Assembly: GCA_026394265.1 (NCBI GenBank)
Contig: JAPKYO010000012.1
Coordinates: 1 to 64,000, forward strand
From: Candidatus Bathyarchaeota archaeon
GTDB taxonomy: Archaea > Thermoproteota > Bathyarchaeia > TCS64
Length of the DNA stretch: 64,000 bases
Direction: 5' to 3'
Position 1 is the first letter of the stretch; each line of letters starts with the position of its first letter. The position numbers and the translations under genes are program-made. Under the pieces are notes generated by a model. That model was not told the origin of the DNA. It saw only the letters and a program-made list of their open reading frames with translations, and searched no databases. Positions 57,781 to 64,000 of this stretch are shown here, piece after piece.

Positions 57781-58203
57781 TTACTTCCTCTTCGTGAGAC
57801 TGAGGTACTTTACTGCCAGCTCCTCGCTCATGCTCTTCAGGTTGTAGCCGATGTCGTCGGTCGTGAGTATGCCGGTGACGTGGTCCATGTCGTCGATGAC
57901 TACGAGGCGCCTGATCTTGTGCTCGTTCATGGTGTCGACTGCGTCCTCGACCTGGGTGTGGACGGAGACGGCGATGACGGGCTTTGTGCAGATGTCGGCC
58001 GCCATGAGCTTCTTCGGGTCCTTCCCCGGGGCGAGTACCCTGTGGACGAGGTCGCGCTCGGTGACTATGCCCACGGGTTTCCCGCCTGTGACGAGGATGA
58101 CGCTGCTTATCCCCTTCTCGCGCATGATGTTCGCGACCTCGTCCGCCCTCGCCGCGGGGGAGAGGGTGACGGGTGCCTTCGTCATGATGTCGGAGACTCG
58201 CAT
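57781..58203 (-). CDS. CBS-domain-pair protein
   Basis: 140 residues, two CBS motifs: VSDIMTKAPVTLSPAARADEVANIMREKGISSVILVTGGKPVGIVTERDLVHRVL and ICTKPVIAVSVHTQVEDAVDTMNEHKIRRLVVIDDMDHVTGILTTDDIGYNL. Such stand-alone pairs bind adenine nucleotides and regulate partners. No fused catalytic domain. ATG start. Confidence 0.92.
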   Translation of the reverse strand: MRVSDIMTKAPVTLSPAARADEVANIMREKGISSVILVTGGKPVGIVTERDLVHRVLAPGKDPKKLMAADICTKPVIAVSVHTQVEDAVDTMNEHKIRRLVVIDDMDHVTGILTTDDIGYNLKSMSEELAVKYLSLTKRK

Positions 58204-58247
58204 AAGAATCGAGTAACTATTGGGCGCTGGTGTTTAAAAAGTAGCGA

Positions 58248-58928
58248 TCAGGCTTTCTCGATGCGTATGGGTGTGCCTCTGGCGACCCTGAGGGCGAAGG
58301 GGAACCTGTCGAGGCTCATGGCGGCGTGGAAGTCGCCCTCACGGAAGCTCGTCTGGGCCGGGTCGAAGAACTTGGCCCCCTGCGGGTCGGCCCTGATCCT
58401 GCGCGCCATGTCGGTGAAGTCGGGGCACTCGCCGCGTAGCCGGGCTTCGAGGTACTCGGCGCATAGCTCGTCCTCGATGGCCTTGAAGTCGCCCTCCCAC
58501 CCCATGGCGACTATGGAGACGACCCCCGGATTCTTCTTCTTGATATATTCCACCGTCGCCTCGGCTATGACGAAGCTGCCGAGCAGTATCTCGTCTGCGC
58601 CTGAGGCGGCGAGTATGCCCTGTACGCCGCTGCTCGTCCTCTGGATGACGGTCTTGCCCCTGAAGTCGACGCGGCTGACCTCGTCGGGGCTGTTGCCGTA
58701 GTCGTAGCCGGGGACCTTGTGGCCGTGTACCTCCCCCATGACGAGCCAGTCGGGGTTGCGGCGGCGAAGCTCAAGCGCCTCTTCGACGCCGCCGACGGGG
58801 AGTATCTTCTCGGCGCCGTTTGCCATGACGAAGGCGGCGGTGGTGAAGGCGCGGAAGACGTCGATGATGACCGCTGTGCCCGTTGCCCTGCGCGCCCCCT
58901 CGAGGAGGCTGAACCGCCTGACCTCCAT
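58248..58928 (-). CDS. comB: 2-phosphosulfolactate phosphatase (ComB)
   Basis: 226 residues. AVIIDVFRAFTTAAFVMANGAEKILPVGGVEEALEL near 19-54, LVMGEVHGHKVPGYDYGNSPDEV near 62-84, VIQRTSSGVQGILAASGADEILLGSFVIAEATV near 94-126 are the ComB pattern. Removes phosphate from 2-phosphosulfolactate, as in coenzyme M biosynthesis; many archaea outside methanogens also have it. No other CoM genes are in the window. It ends three bases from the amidohydrolase gene and is probably cotranscribed with it. Confidence 0.9.
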   Translation of the reverse strand: MEVRRFSLLEGARRATGTAVIIDVFRAFTTAAFVMANGAEKILPVGGVEEALELRRRNPDWLVMGEVHGHKVPGYDYGNSPDEVSRVDFRGKTVIQRTSSGVQGILAASGADEILLGSFVIAEATVEYIKKKNPGVVSIVAMGWEGDFKAIEDELCAEYLEARLRGECPDFTDMARRIRADPQGAKFFDPAQTSFREGDFHAAMSLDRFPFALRVARGTPIRIEKA

Positions 58929-58931
58929 CGG

Positions 58932-60173
58932 CTAGATGCCCCTGTTTACCTCGACGTTGCCCGCCTTCATGACGAGGCGTATCCTCGCCTTGTCCTGGAG
59001 GAGCTTTATGTCGGCTGTTGGGTCTCCGTCGACGACTATGAGGTCGGCCCACTTCCCCTTCTCGATGGTGCCGGTCTTTGTTCCGAGCCAGCAGGCCTCG
59101 GCGCCGACCTTTGTGGCGCAGGTGATGGCCTCGATTGGCTTGAGGCCGGAGTTGACCATGAGTTCGAGCTCTTTCGCATTGTCGCCGTGGCGGTTGAAGG
59201 GGGTGCCGGCGTCGGTTCCGGCGGCGACCTTTACGCCCGCCTTGTAGCAGAGCATGAGGCTCTTCGGCGGGTATTCGGCGATCTCCTTCGCCTTATTTAC
59301 TGCCCAGTCGGGGATGCCCGCCGCGGTGCCCTTGGTGACGATGTTCCACGAGGCGGTTAGCGTCGGCACCTGGAAGACGCCGTGCTCGACCATCGCCTTC
59401 ACGGTCTCGTTCGTCTGTATGCTGCCGTGTTCGATGCTCTTGACGCCGCCCATGATGGCGTTCATGATGCCCTTGGGGCCGTGGGCGTGGCTGGCGACGA
59501 ATTTGCCGACGTGGTGTGCCTCGTCGCAGACCGCCTTGATCTCGTCTACCGTGAGCTGGGGGGTGTCGACGGGGTCGCTGGGGCTCATGACCCCGCCCGT
59601 AGTGCATATCTTTATGAAGTCGGCGCCCTCGCGGAGGTTTATCCTCGCCGATCTTCGCGTCTCGACTGGGCCGTCGCTTATGAGGCTCATCTCGTTGTAG
59701 GCGACGCCGCTTGGGAGGTAGAAGTCGGCGTGGCCGCCGGTCATGCTTATGATCCTGCCGGGGGCGATGATGCGGGGGCCCCTGGCGACGCCCATCTCTA
59801 TCGCCTTCTTGAGGCTGAGGGCGAAGCCCGAGGGGGCGCCCATGTCGCGGATCGTCGTGTAGCCAGCGTCGAGTGTCTTGGCGGCGTTGTGTGCTCCGAA
59901 TAGCTGGATGAGGCCGGGGGTGTAGCCGAGCGCCGACATGACGCTTGGGTCGCCGTTGCTGCAGATGTGGACGTGGGCGTCGATGAGCCCCGGCATAACA
60001 GTCCTGCCGGCGGCGTCGATGACCTCCGCCCCCTTCGGAGCGTCGACGGTCTTACCGACCTCCTCTATAGTGTTACCCTTGATTATGATGGTCGCGTCTT
60101 TGACGGGTTTCTTCCCCGAGCCGTCGACGAGGTACGCGTTCCTTACCACTTTCACTTGCTCGTTCTGGGCCAT
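58932..60173 (-). CDS. amidohydrolase, second imidazolonepropionase-like
   Basis: 413 residues. VMPGLIDAHVHICS near 56-69 metal site, ADFIKICTTGGVMSPSD near 186 with a Lys at the carbamate position, VASHAHGPKGIMNAIMGGVKSIEHGS near 225-250 with the metal His pair, and AAGTDAGTPFNRHG near 316. This is the common Xaa-Pro/organophosphate-degrading-like subgroup of the amidohydrolase superfamily, substrate unknown. ATG start. Related to the amidohydrolase at 12.5 kb only distantly. Confidence 0.9.
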   Translation of the reverse strand: MAQNEQVKVVRNAYLVDGSGKKPVKDATIIIKGNTIEEVGKTVDAPKGAEVIDAAGRTVMPGLIDAHVHICSNGDPSVMSALGYTPGLIQLFGAHNAAKTLDAGYTTIRDMGAPSGFALSLKKAIEMGVARGPRIIAPGRIISMTGGHADFYLPSGVAYNEMSLISDGPVETRRSARINLREGADFIKICTTGGVMSPSDPVDTPQLTVDEIKAVCDEAHHVGKFVASHAHGPKGIMNAIMGGVKSIEHGSIQTNETVKAMVEHGVFQVPTLTASWNIVTKGTAAGIPDWAVNKAKEIAEYPPKSLMLCYKAGVKVAAGTDAGTPFNRHGDNAKELELMVNSGLKPIEAITCATKVGAEACWLGTKTGTIEKGKWADLIVVDGDPTADIKLLQDKARIRLVMKAGNVEVNRGI

Positions 60174-60217
60174 GTGGTAGAAGTCGGGGCTTGGGGTTTA
60201 ATGGTTTTCCAGAACCG

Positions 60218-60811
60218 TTATTGGAGTTGGCTTATCTCCTTGCGGAAGTCGATGTCTCCGCCCTTGCCGACCTTGGCGAGGAGATCCTGTACCGTGCTGT
60301 ATGCCTCGTCGACTGTGCCGCTGTGCTCCTTCTGCGTCTTGAGGAGGTGCCACGCCCACTCGAGCGCCTCGAATGCGCCCATCTGGTAGCTTGAGACCGA
60401 CTCCATGCTCTTCACCGCGAGATTCCGTCCCCTCAGCGTTAAAAGGGGTTGCGCACCGCATCGTAGGGGGGACCCGGGTGAAACTGAGGGGGGCGGCTCC
60501 TTGGCGCTCTTCTTCATGGGCAGTTTGAGCTTCTGGTAGAGTTCCGCCCCTTTCTTTGATTCCCAGATGGGGTATACCTCTACGCTCGCGACTTGGCCGT
60601 ACTCGGTCACGTAGTGCATCAAGTCCTCCTCGCTGTCTGTCTCGAAGATGGTGAAGCCTGAGTATCCCTTCGGCGTGTTCGCCATCGTGTGTGGGGGGAA
60701 GAGTGTCTTCAATGTGTGCCCCGCCTTCATCCTCCTCTGCCATATCTCTATGAAGTCGTCGAGGTCTTCTGATGCGCATTCAAGGAACGCAATATACTTC
60801 AACTCTGTCAC
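60218..60811 (-). CDS. DUF3303-like ferredoxin-fold protein with extra C-terminal segment
   Basis: 197 residues. Residues 1-95 form a dimeric alpha/beta barrel-like domain: IAFLECASEDLDDFIEIWQRRMKAG, GYSGFTIFETDSEEDLMHYVTEYGQVASVEVYPIWE, similar to DUF3303. A low-complexity stretch follows at about 100-135 (KSAKEPPPSVSPGSP), then a helical segment beginning MESVSSYQMGAFEALEWAWHLLKTQ. The join may reflect a fusion or two genes read through. Function unknown. Confidence 0.6.
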   Translation of the reverse strand: MTELKYIAFLECASEDLDDFIEIWQRRMKAGHTLKTLFPPHTMANTPKGYSGFTIFETDSEEDLMHYVTEYGQVASVEVYPIWESKKGAELYQKLKLPMKKSAKEPPPSVSPGSPLRCGAQPLLTLRGRNLAVKSMESVSSYQMGAFEALEWAWHLLKTQKEHSGTVDEAYSTVQDLLAKVGKGGDIDFRKEISQLQ

Positions 60812-60914
60812 CGGGTGTCCGTGAGGATCAGTGGATAATAAACGTAATCCGTCTGGGGTGGGTGGTAACTTCTAAATGTCTCCTCGTGGTGATGGATACC
60901 TTGCGTGACTGCAT

Positions 60915-62228
60915 TTGCTTGACATCAAGCTGATCAGGGAGAACCCTGAGATGGTGCGCGGCAACCTGGAGAGGAGGCAGCAGCCGGAGAAGCTGGAGCT
61001 GCTTCAGCAGGTTGTCGACGCTGACAAGCGGTGGCGTGAGCTGACCGCTAACATGAATAAACTCCGCAAGAGGCGGAACGAGATAAGCCAGGAGATCGCC
61101 CAGGCCATGAAGTCTGGGAAGGATGCCTCATCTCTGAAATCCGAGGCCAGTAAGATCCCCGAGGAGCTCAAGGTCATCGAGTCTGAGCTCGATGAGAGGC
61201 AGGTGTTCGTGAAGAACGGCCTGATGAGGCTGCCGAATCTCCTGCACGAGTCCGTGCCCTACGGGAAGGACGACAAGGACAACGTCGTCGTAAAGGTCTG
61301 GGGTGAGCCGCCCAAGTTCGGGTTCTCGCCGAGTAGTCACGCCGAGCTCTCCCAGTCCCTAGGCATAGCCGACTTCGAGAGGGGCGCCAAGGTCACCGGG
61401 ACCGGCTTCTACTACCTGCGGAACGAGATGGCCCTCCTCGACTACTCGATCATGCGATACGCGATGGATGTGCTCCTGAGCAGGGGGTACAGCCTCATCG
61501 AGCCCCCCTATATGATTAAGCGGAGCTTCTACGAGGGCGTAACCGACCTCGCCGACTTCGAGAACGTCATGTACAAGATAGACGACTCGGAGAACGTCAA
61601 GGACCCACTCTACCTCATCGCCACAAGCGAGCACCCTATGGGCGCGATGTTGAAGGATGAGGTAGTGAACGCCGACCAGCTGCCCATCAAGATGTGCGGC
61701 GTCTCCCCGTGCTTCAGGAGGGAGATCGGCAGCCATGGCAAGTACACGAAGGGCATCTTCCGCGTACACCAGTTCAACAAGATCGAGCAGTTCATCTTCT
61801 GCCTCCCCGAGCAGAGCTGGGCCCTACACGAGGAGCTGCAGGGGAACTGCGAGGCCCTCTACGAGGGGCTCGGCATCCACTACCGCGTGGTTAACGTCTG
61901 CACGGGGGACATCGGGAGCATCGCGGCGAAGAAGTACGACACTGAGGCGTGGATGGCGGACGGCGAGTACCGCGAGGTGGGCAGCAACAGCAACTGCACC
62001 GACTATCAGGCGAGGCGCCTGAACGCGCGGTACAGGATGAAGGAGGGGCAGGCCCCGGTCGGGTTCCTCCACACCCTCAACAACACGGCGATAGCGACCT
62101 CCCGGACCATGATCATGGTTATGGAGCAGTATCAGCAGGAGGACGGCACGATCAGGGTGCCGAAGGCGCTCCAGAAGTACATGGGCATGGAGGTCATCGA
62201 GGGCAAGCTAAACAAGATGACGATATAG
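60915..62228 (+). CDS. serS: seryl-tRNA synthetase
   Basis: 437 residues from TTG 60915, giving MLDIKLIRENPEMVRGNLERRQ, the standard N terminus. Residues 30-105 form the coiled-coil tRNA-binding arm (KRWRELTANMNKLRKRRNEISQEIAQAMKSG). Class II motifs: motif 1 near 190-215, motif 2 VSPCFRREIGSHGKYTKGIFRVHQFNKIEQFIF near 264-296, motif 3 with GFLHTLNNTAIATSRTMIMVMEQYQQEDGTIRVPKALQKYM near 380-421. Common (not methanogenic rare) SerRS type. It charges serine onto tRNAs such as the one at 54.4 kb. Confidence 0.97.
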   Translation: MLDIKLIRENPEMVRGNLERRQQPEKLELLQQVVDADKRWRELTANMNKLRKRRNEISQEIAQAMKSGKDASSLKSEASKIPEELKVIESELDERQVFVKNGLMRLPNLLHESVPYGKDDKDNVVVKVWGEPPKFGFSPSSHAELSQSLGIADFERGAKVTGTGFYYLRNEMALLDYSIMRYAMDVLLSRGYSLIEPPYMIKRSFYEGVTDLADFENVMYKIDDSENVKDPLYLIATSEHPMGAMLKDEVVNADQLPIKMCGVSPCFRREIGSHGKYTKGIFRVHQFNKIEQFIFCLPEQSWALHEELQGNCEALYEGLGIHYRVVNVCTGDIGSIAAKKYDTEAWMADGEYREVGSNSNCTDYQARRLNARYRMKEGQAPVGFLHTLNNTAIATSRTMIMVMEQYQQEDGTIRVPKALQKYMGMEVIEGKLNKMTI

Positions 62229-62265
62229 GCGCCCTACCCCGAAGCCCCCCTTGTTCCCACCGAGT

Positions 62266-63009
62266 CTACTCTTTCTCCATGTTCTTCCTGTGGAAGAGCA
62301 GCCCCATGTATGTGAATAGCCCCGTGTAGAAGATGAGGACGGCGGCGTTCAGAGGGAGGCCGAAGTATGATGTGCCGCCGAGTCCTACCCTCAGGATGTC
62401 TAGGGCGTGCGTCAGCGGGCTGGCGAAGGCCGCGTACTGCGCCGCGGCGGGGAGTTGCTCGATGGGGATGAAGATGCCGCTGATGAACATGAGGGGTATC
62501 CTGATGAAGTTGAGGGGCATCATCACGTCTCCCGGGTTCTCGGTGGGTATGGAGGCGAACATGATGCCCATCATGGAGAAGGCGAGGCTCGGGAGGAGCA
62601 GCCCGAGGAGGAGCGCGGCGGGGTTTATGGTGGTGGAGCCGAAGGCGTAGAGGCCCGCCGCGAGCCCCACGAGGGATATGAAGAGCCCGAAGACGGCCCC
62701 CGCGAGAGCCTTGCCTAGTAGCACCGTGATGAGCGACACCGGCGCCGTCAGGTACCTCTCGAATGTGTGCATCCGCCTCTCCATCGGTATCGAGGTGGGG
62801 CCGATTGAGGATGAGGCCCAGAAGATGGTCTGGGCGACGAGCATCGGCACGAGCCTGTCGGCTGAGACTTGGCGCCCGAGTGTGAAGCTGAGGAAGAGTG
62901 TGAATGGGAAGAGGACGCCGAACATCACGGCTGGGGGCCTCATGTAGTAGACCCTGATGTCCTTCTCGGCGATTGCGAGGGCGCGCTTAAACTCGTCGAG
63001 GGCGCTCAC
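62266..63009 (-). CDS. ABC-2 type transporter permease
   Basis: 247 residues, six helices. IRVYYMRPPAVMFGVLFPFTLFLSFTLG near 18-46, SIGPTSIPMERRMHTFERYLTAPVSLITVLLGKALAG near 71-107, NFIRIPLMFISGIFIPIEQLPAAAQYAAFASPLTHALDILR near 175-215. The GIFIPIEQLP signature before the last helices is typical of ABC-2 permeases in drug or polysaccharide exporters. Overlaps the ATPase gene by four bases. Confidence 0.92.
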   Translation of the reverse strand: MSALDEFKRALAIAEKDIRVYYMRPPAVMFGVLFPFTLFLSFTLGRQVSADRLVPMLVAQTIFWASSSIGPTSIPMERRMHTFERYLTAPVSLITVLLGKALAGAVFGLFISLVGLAAGLYAFGSTTINPAALLLGLLLPSLAFSMMGIMFASIPTENPGDVMMPLNFIRIPLMFISGIFIPIEQLPAAAQYAAFASPLTHALDILRVGLGGTSYFGLPLNAAVLIFYTGLFTYMGLLFHRKNMEKE

Positions 63010-63989
63010 TGCTTGCCGCCTCCCCTGCCCTTTCCCTCTTTAACTACCTCCGCGACCATCTCCCTCCCCGTGAGCTTGACAAACACGTCCTCGAAGCTCG
63101 GCCCGAGCGTGTTCATCGAGAGTGGCTTCAGTTCCCTGCTTCGGGCGTAGTCCCAGACCTCGCCGAGTACCGTCGGGGGGTCCGACGTGTATAGGCGGTA
63201 CTTGTCGCCGAGCTTCGCCACGTCGCTCACGGCGCCCAGCCCCGCTAGTTCGCGTGTCAGGTCTGCCTGCGCGGCGTCGAATGATACCTCCACCGACTGG
63301 ACGTTCTTCGCCGTCTGCCTGAGGCGCTCCGGCGTGTCCTCCGCCGCGATCCTGCCCCTGTTTATGATGGCTATGCGGTCGCACATCTGGTTAGCCTCTT
63401 CGAGGTTGTGTGTGGTGAGGAAGACCGTCAGTCCCTCGCCGTTTAGCCGCCTTATCGTCTGCCTGATCTCGCGGACGCTGTCGACGTCGAGGCCGAGTGT
63501 GGGCTCGTCGAGGAAGAGGACGCGTGAGTCGTTCATGAGTGCCATGGCTATGCATATCCTCCTCTTCATGCCGCGGCTGAAGCCCTGCACCCTGTCGAGT
63601 CTTCGGTCGTGTAGGTTGAAGCGGCGGAGCAGGTCATCCGCCCTCTCCTCGCGGGTATCCTTGGGTATCCCGTAGAGTTTGGCGGTGAAGATGAGGTTGT
63701 CCCAGGCCGTCAGCTCCTCGTAGACGTTGCTTGTGTCTGGGACGATTCCCATGAGGGACTTTGCCTCGATGGGCTGCGTTGTGATGTTATGACCCATTAT
63801 GGCTGCCTCGCCCTCGGTGGGGGTGGATACGCCCGTGAGCATCCGGATAGTCGTCGTCTTCCCCGCCCCGTTGGGGCCGAGGAACCCATAGATCTCCCCC
63901 GGTTTAACCGCGATGCTGACGTGGTCCACGGCTAGGAAGGACCCGTATTTCTTTGTGAGGTTCTTCGCCTCTATCGCATACTCGCTCAA
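63006..63989 (-). CDS. ABC transporter ATP-binding protein
   Basis: 327 residues from TTG 63989. Walker A FLGPNGAGKTTTIRMLTG near 36-53, signature LDRVQGFSRGMKRRICIAMALM near 136-157, Walker B RVLFLDEPTLGLDVDS near 160-175, H-loop FLTTHNLEEANQMCDRIAII near 190-209. The C-terminal DrrA-like extension near 225-320 fits drug or daunorubicin-type exporters. Gene order ATPase then permease. Its start is 11 bases from the window edge, so further operon members may lie beyond. Confidence 0.94.
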   Translation of the reverse strand: MSEYAIEAKNLTKKYGSFLAVDHVSIAVKPGEIYGFLGPNGAGKTTTIRMLTGVSTPTEGEAAIMGHNITTQPIEAKSLMGIVPDTSNVYEELTAWDNLIFTAKLYGIPKDTREERADDLLRRFNLHDRRLDRVQGFSRGMKRRICIAMALMNDSRVLFLDEPTLGLDVDSVREIRQTIRRLNGEGLTVFLTTHNLEEANQMCDRIAIINRGRIAAEDTPERLRQTAKNVQSVEVSFDAAQADLTRELAGLGAVSDVAKLGDKYRLYTSDPPTVLGEVWDYARSRELKPLSMNTLGPSFEDVFVKLTGREMVAEVVKEGKGRGGGKQ

Positions 63990-64000
63990 ACTGACCCTTC

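Overview
The window comes from an archaeon. It carries a TFB transcription factor, two adjacent group II chaperonin (thermosome) subunit genes, an archaeal fructose-1,6-bisphosphate aldolase/phosphatase, several F420-linked enzymes, an ADP-forming acyl-CoA synthetase alpha subunit, three tungsten aldehyde:ferredoxin oxidoreductases (AORs), and many TATA boxes about 25-30 bases before the start codon (leaderless genes, frequent TTG and GTG starts). The DNA is GC-rich in genes and AT-rich in promoters. I infer an anaerobic TACK-type lineage such as Bathyarchaeia, but the sequence does not prove the rank.

Layout. 1-3 kb: a 2-oxoacid:ferredoxin oxidoreductase operon with alpha and beta fused. 3-8.3 kb: DUF917-like protein, Lrp regulator, a pentameric ligand-gated ion channel, an MFS permease, SCP2-like protein and a HpcH/HpaI aldolase. 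8.3-8.7 kb: a probable small RNA, an odd class II tRNA and a T-free hairpin repeat. 8.7-14.1 kb: acyl-CoA synthetase alpha, deacetylase, PD-(D/E)XK nuclease, amidohydrolase and two unknown proteins. 14.2-17.2 kb: a tightly coupled four-gene membrane operon of unknown function. 17.4-27.3 kb: three AORs, two with dedicated four-cluster ferredoxins, plus MoaD/ThiS, RidA, a SpoIIM-like protein, a VapBC pair and the second copy of the hairpin repeat. 27.4-34.5 kb: DASS transporter, glycosyltransferases, pyruvyl transferase, FolC and an F420 enzyme. 34.5-44.2 kb: mixed metabolism, including a FrlD/FrlB-like pair for Amadori products. 44.3-55 kb: a transglutaminase-like protein with an in-frame TAG, TFB, a phosphorylase, an ArsR-like regulator sharing operator boxes with the thermosome genes, FluC, dipeptidase, tRNA-Ser and F420:NADP reductase. 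55-64 kb: a small membrane protein, MBL hydrolase, aminotransferase, CBS protein, ComB, amidohydrolase, SerS and an ABC exporter.

Working together. Dipeptidase, aminotransferase, the 2-oxoacid oxidoreductase, the acyl-CoA synthetase (beta subunit not in this window) and the AORs fit ferredoxin-based peptide or amino acid fermentation. The Frl-like pair would add glycated amino acids as substrates. F420 enzymes and ComB indicate F420 and possibly coenzyme M-type chemistry.

The signals I consider least explained are the 14.2-17.2 kb membrane operon, the 81-base T-free-loop hairpin repeat, the small RNA with complementarity to the neighbouring tRNA, and the paired operator boxes plus 30-codon leader ORF in front of the thermosome genes.
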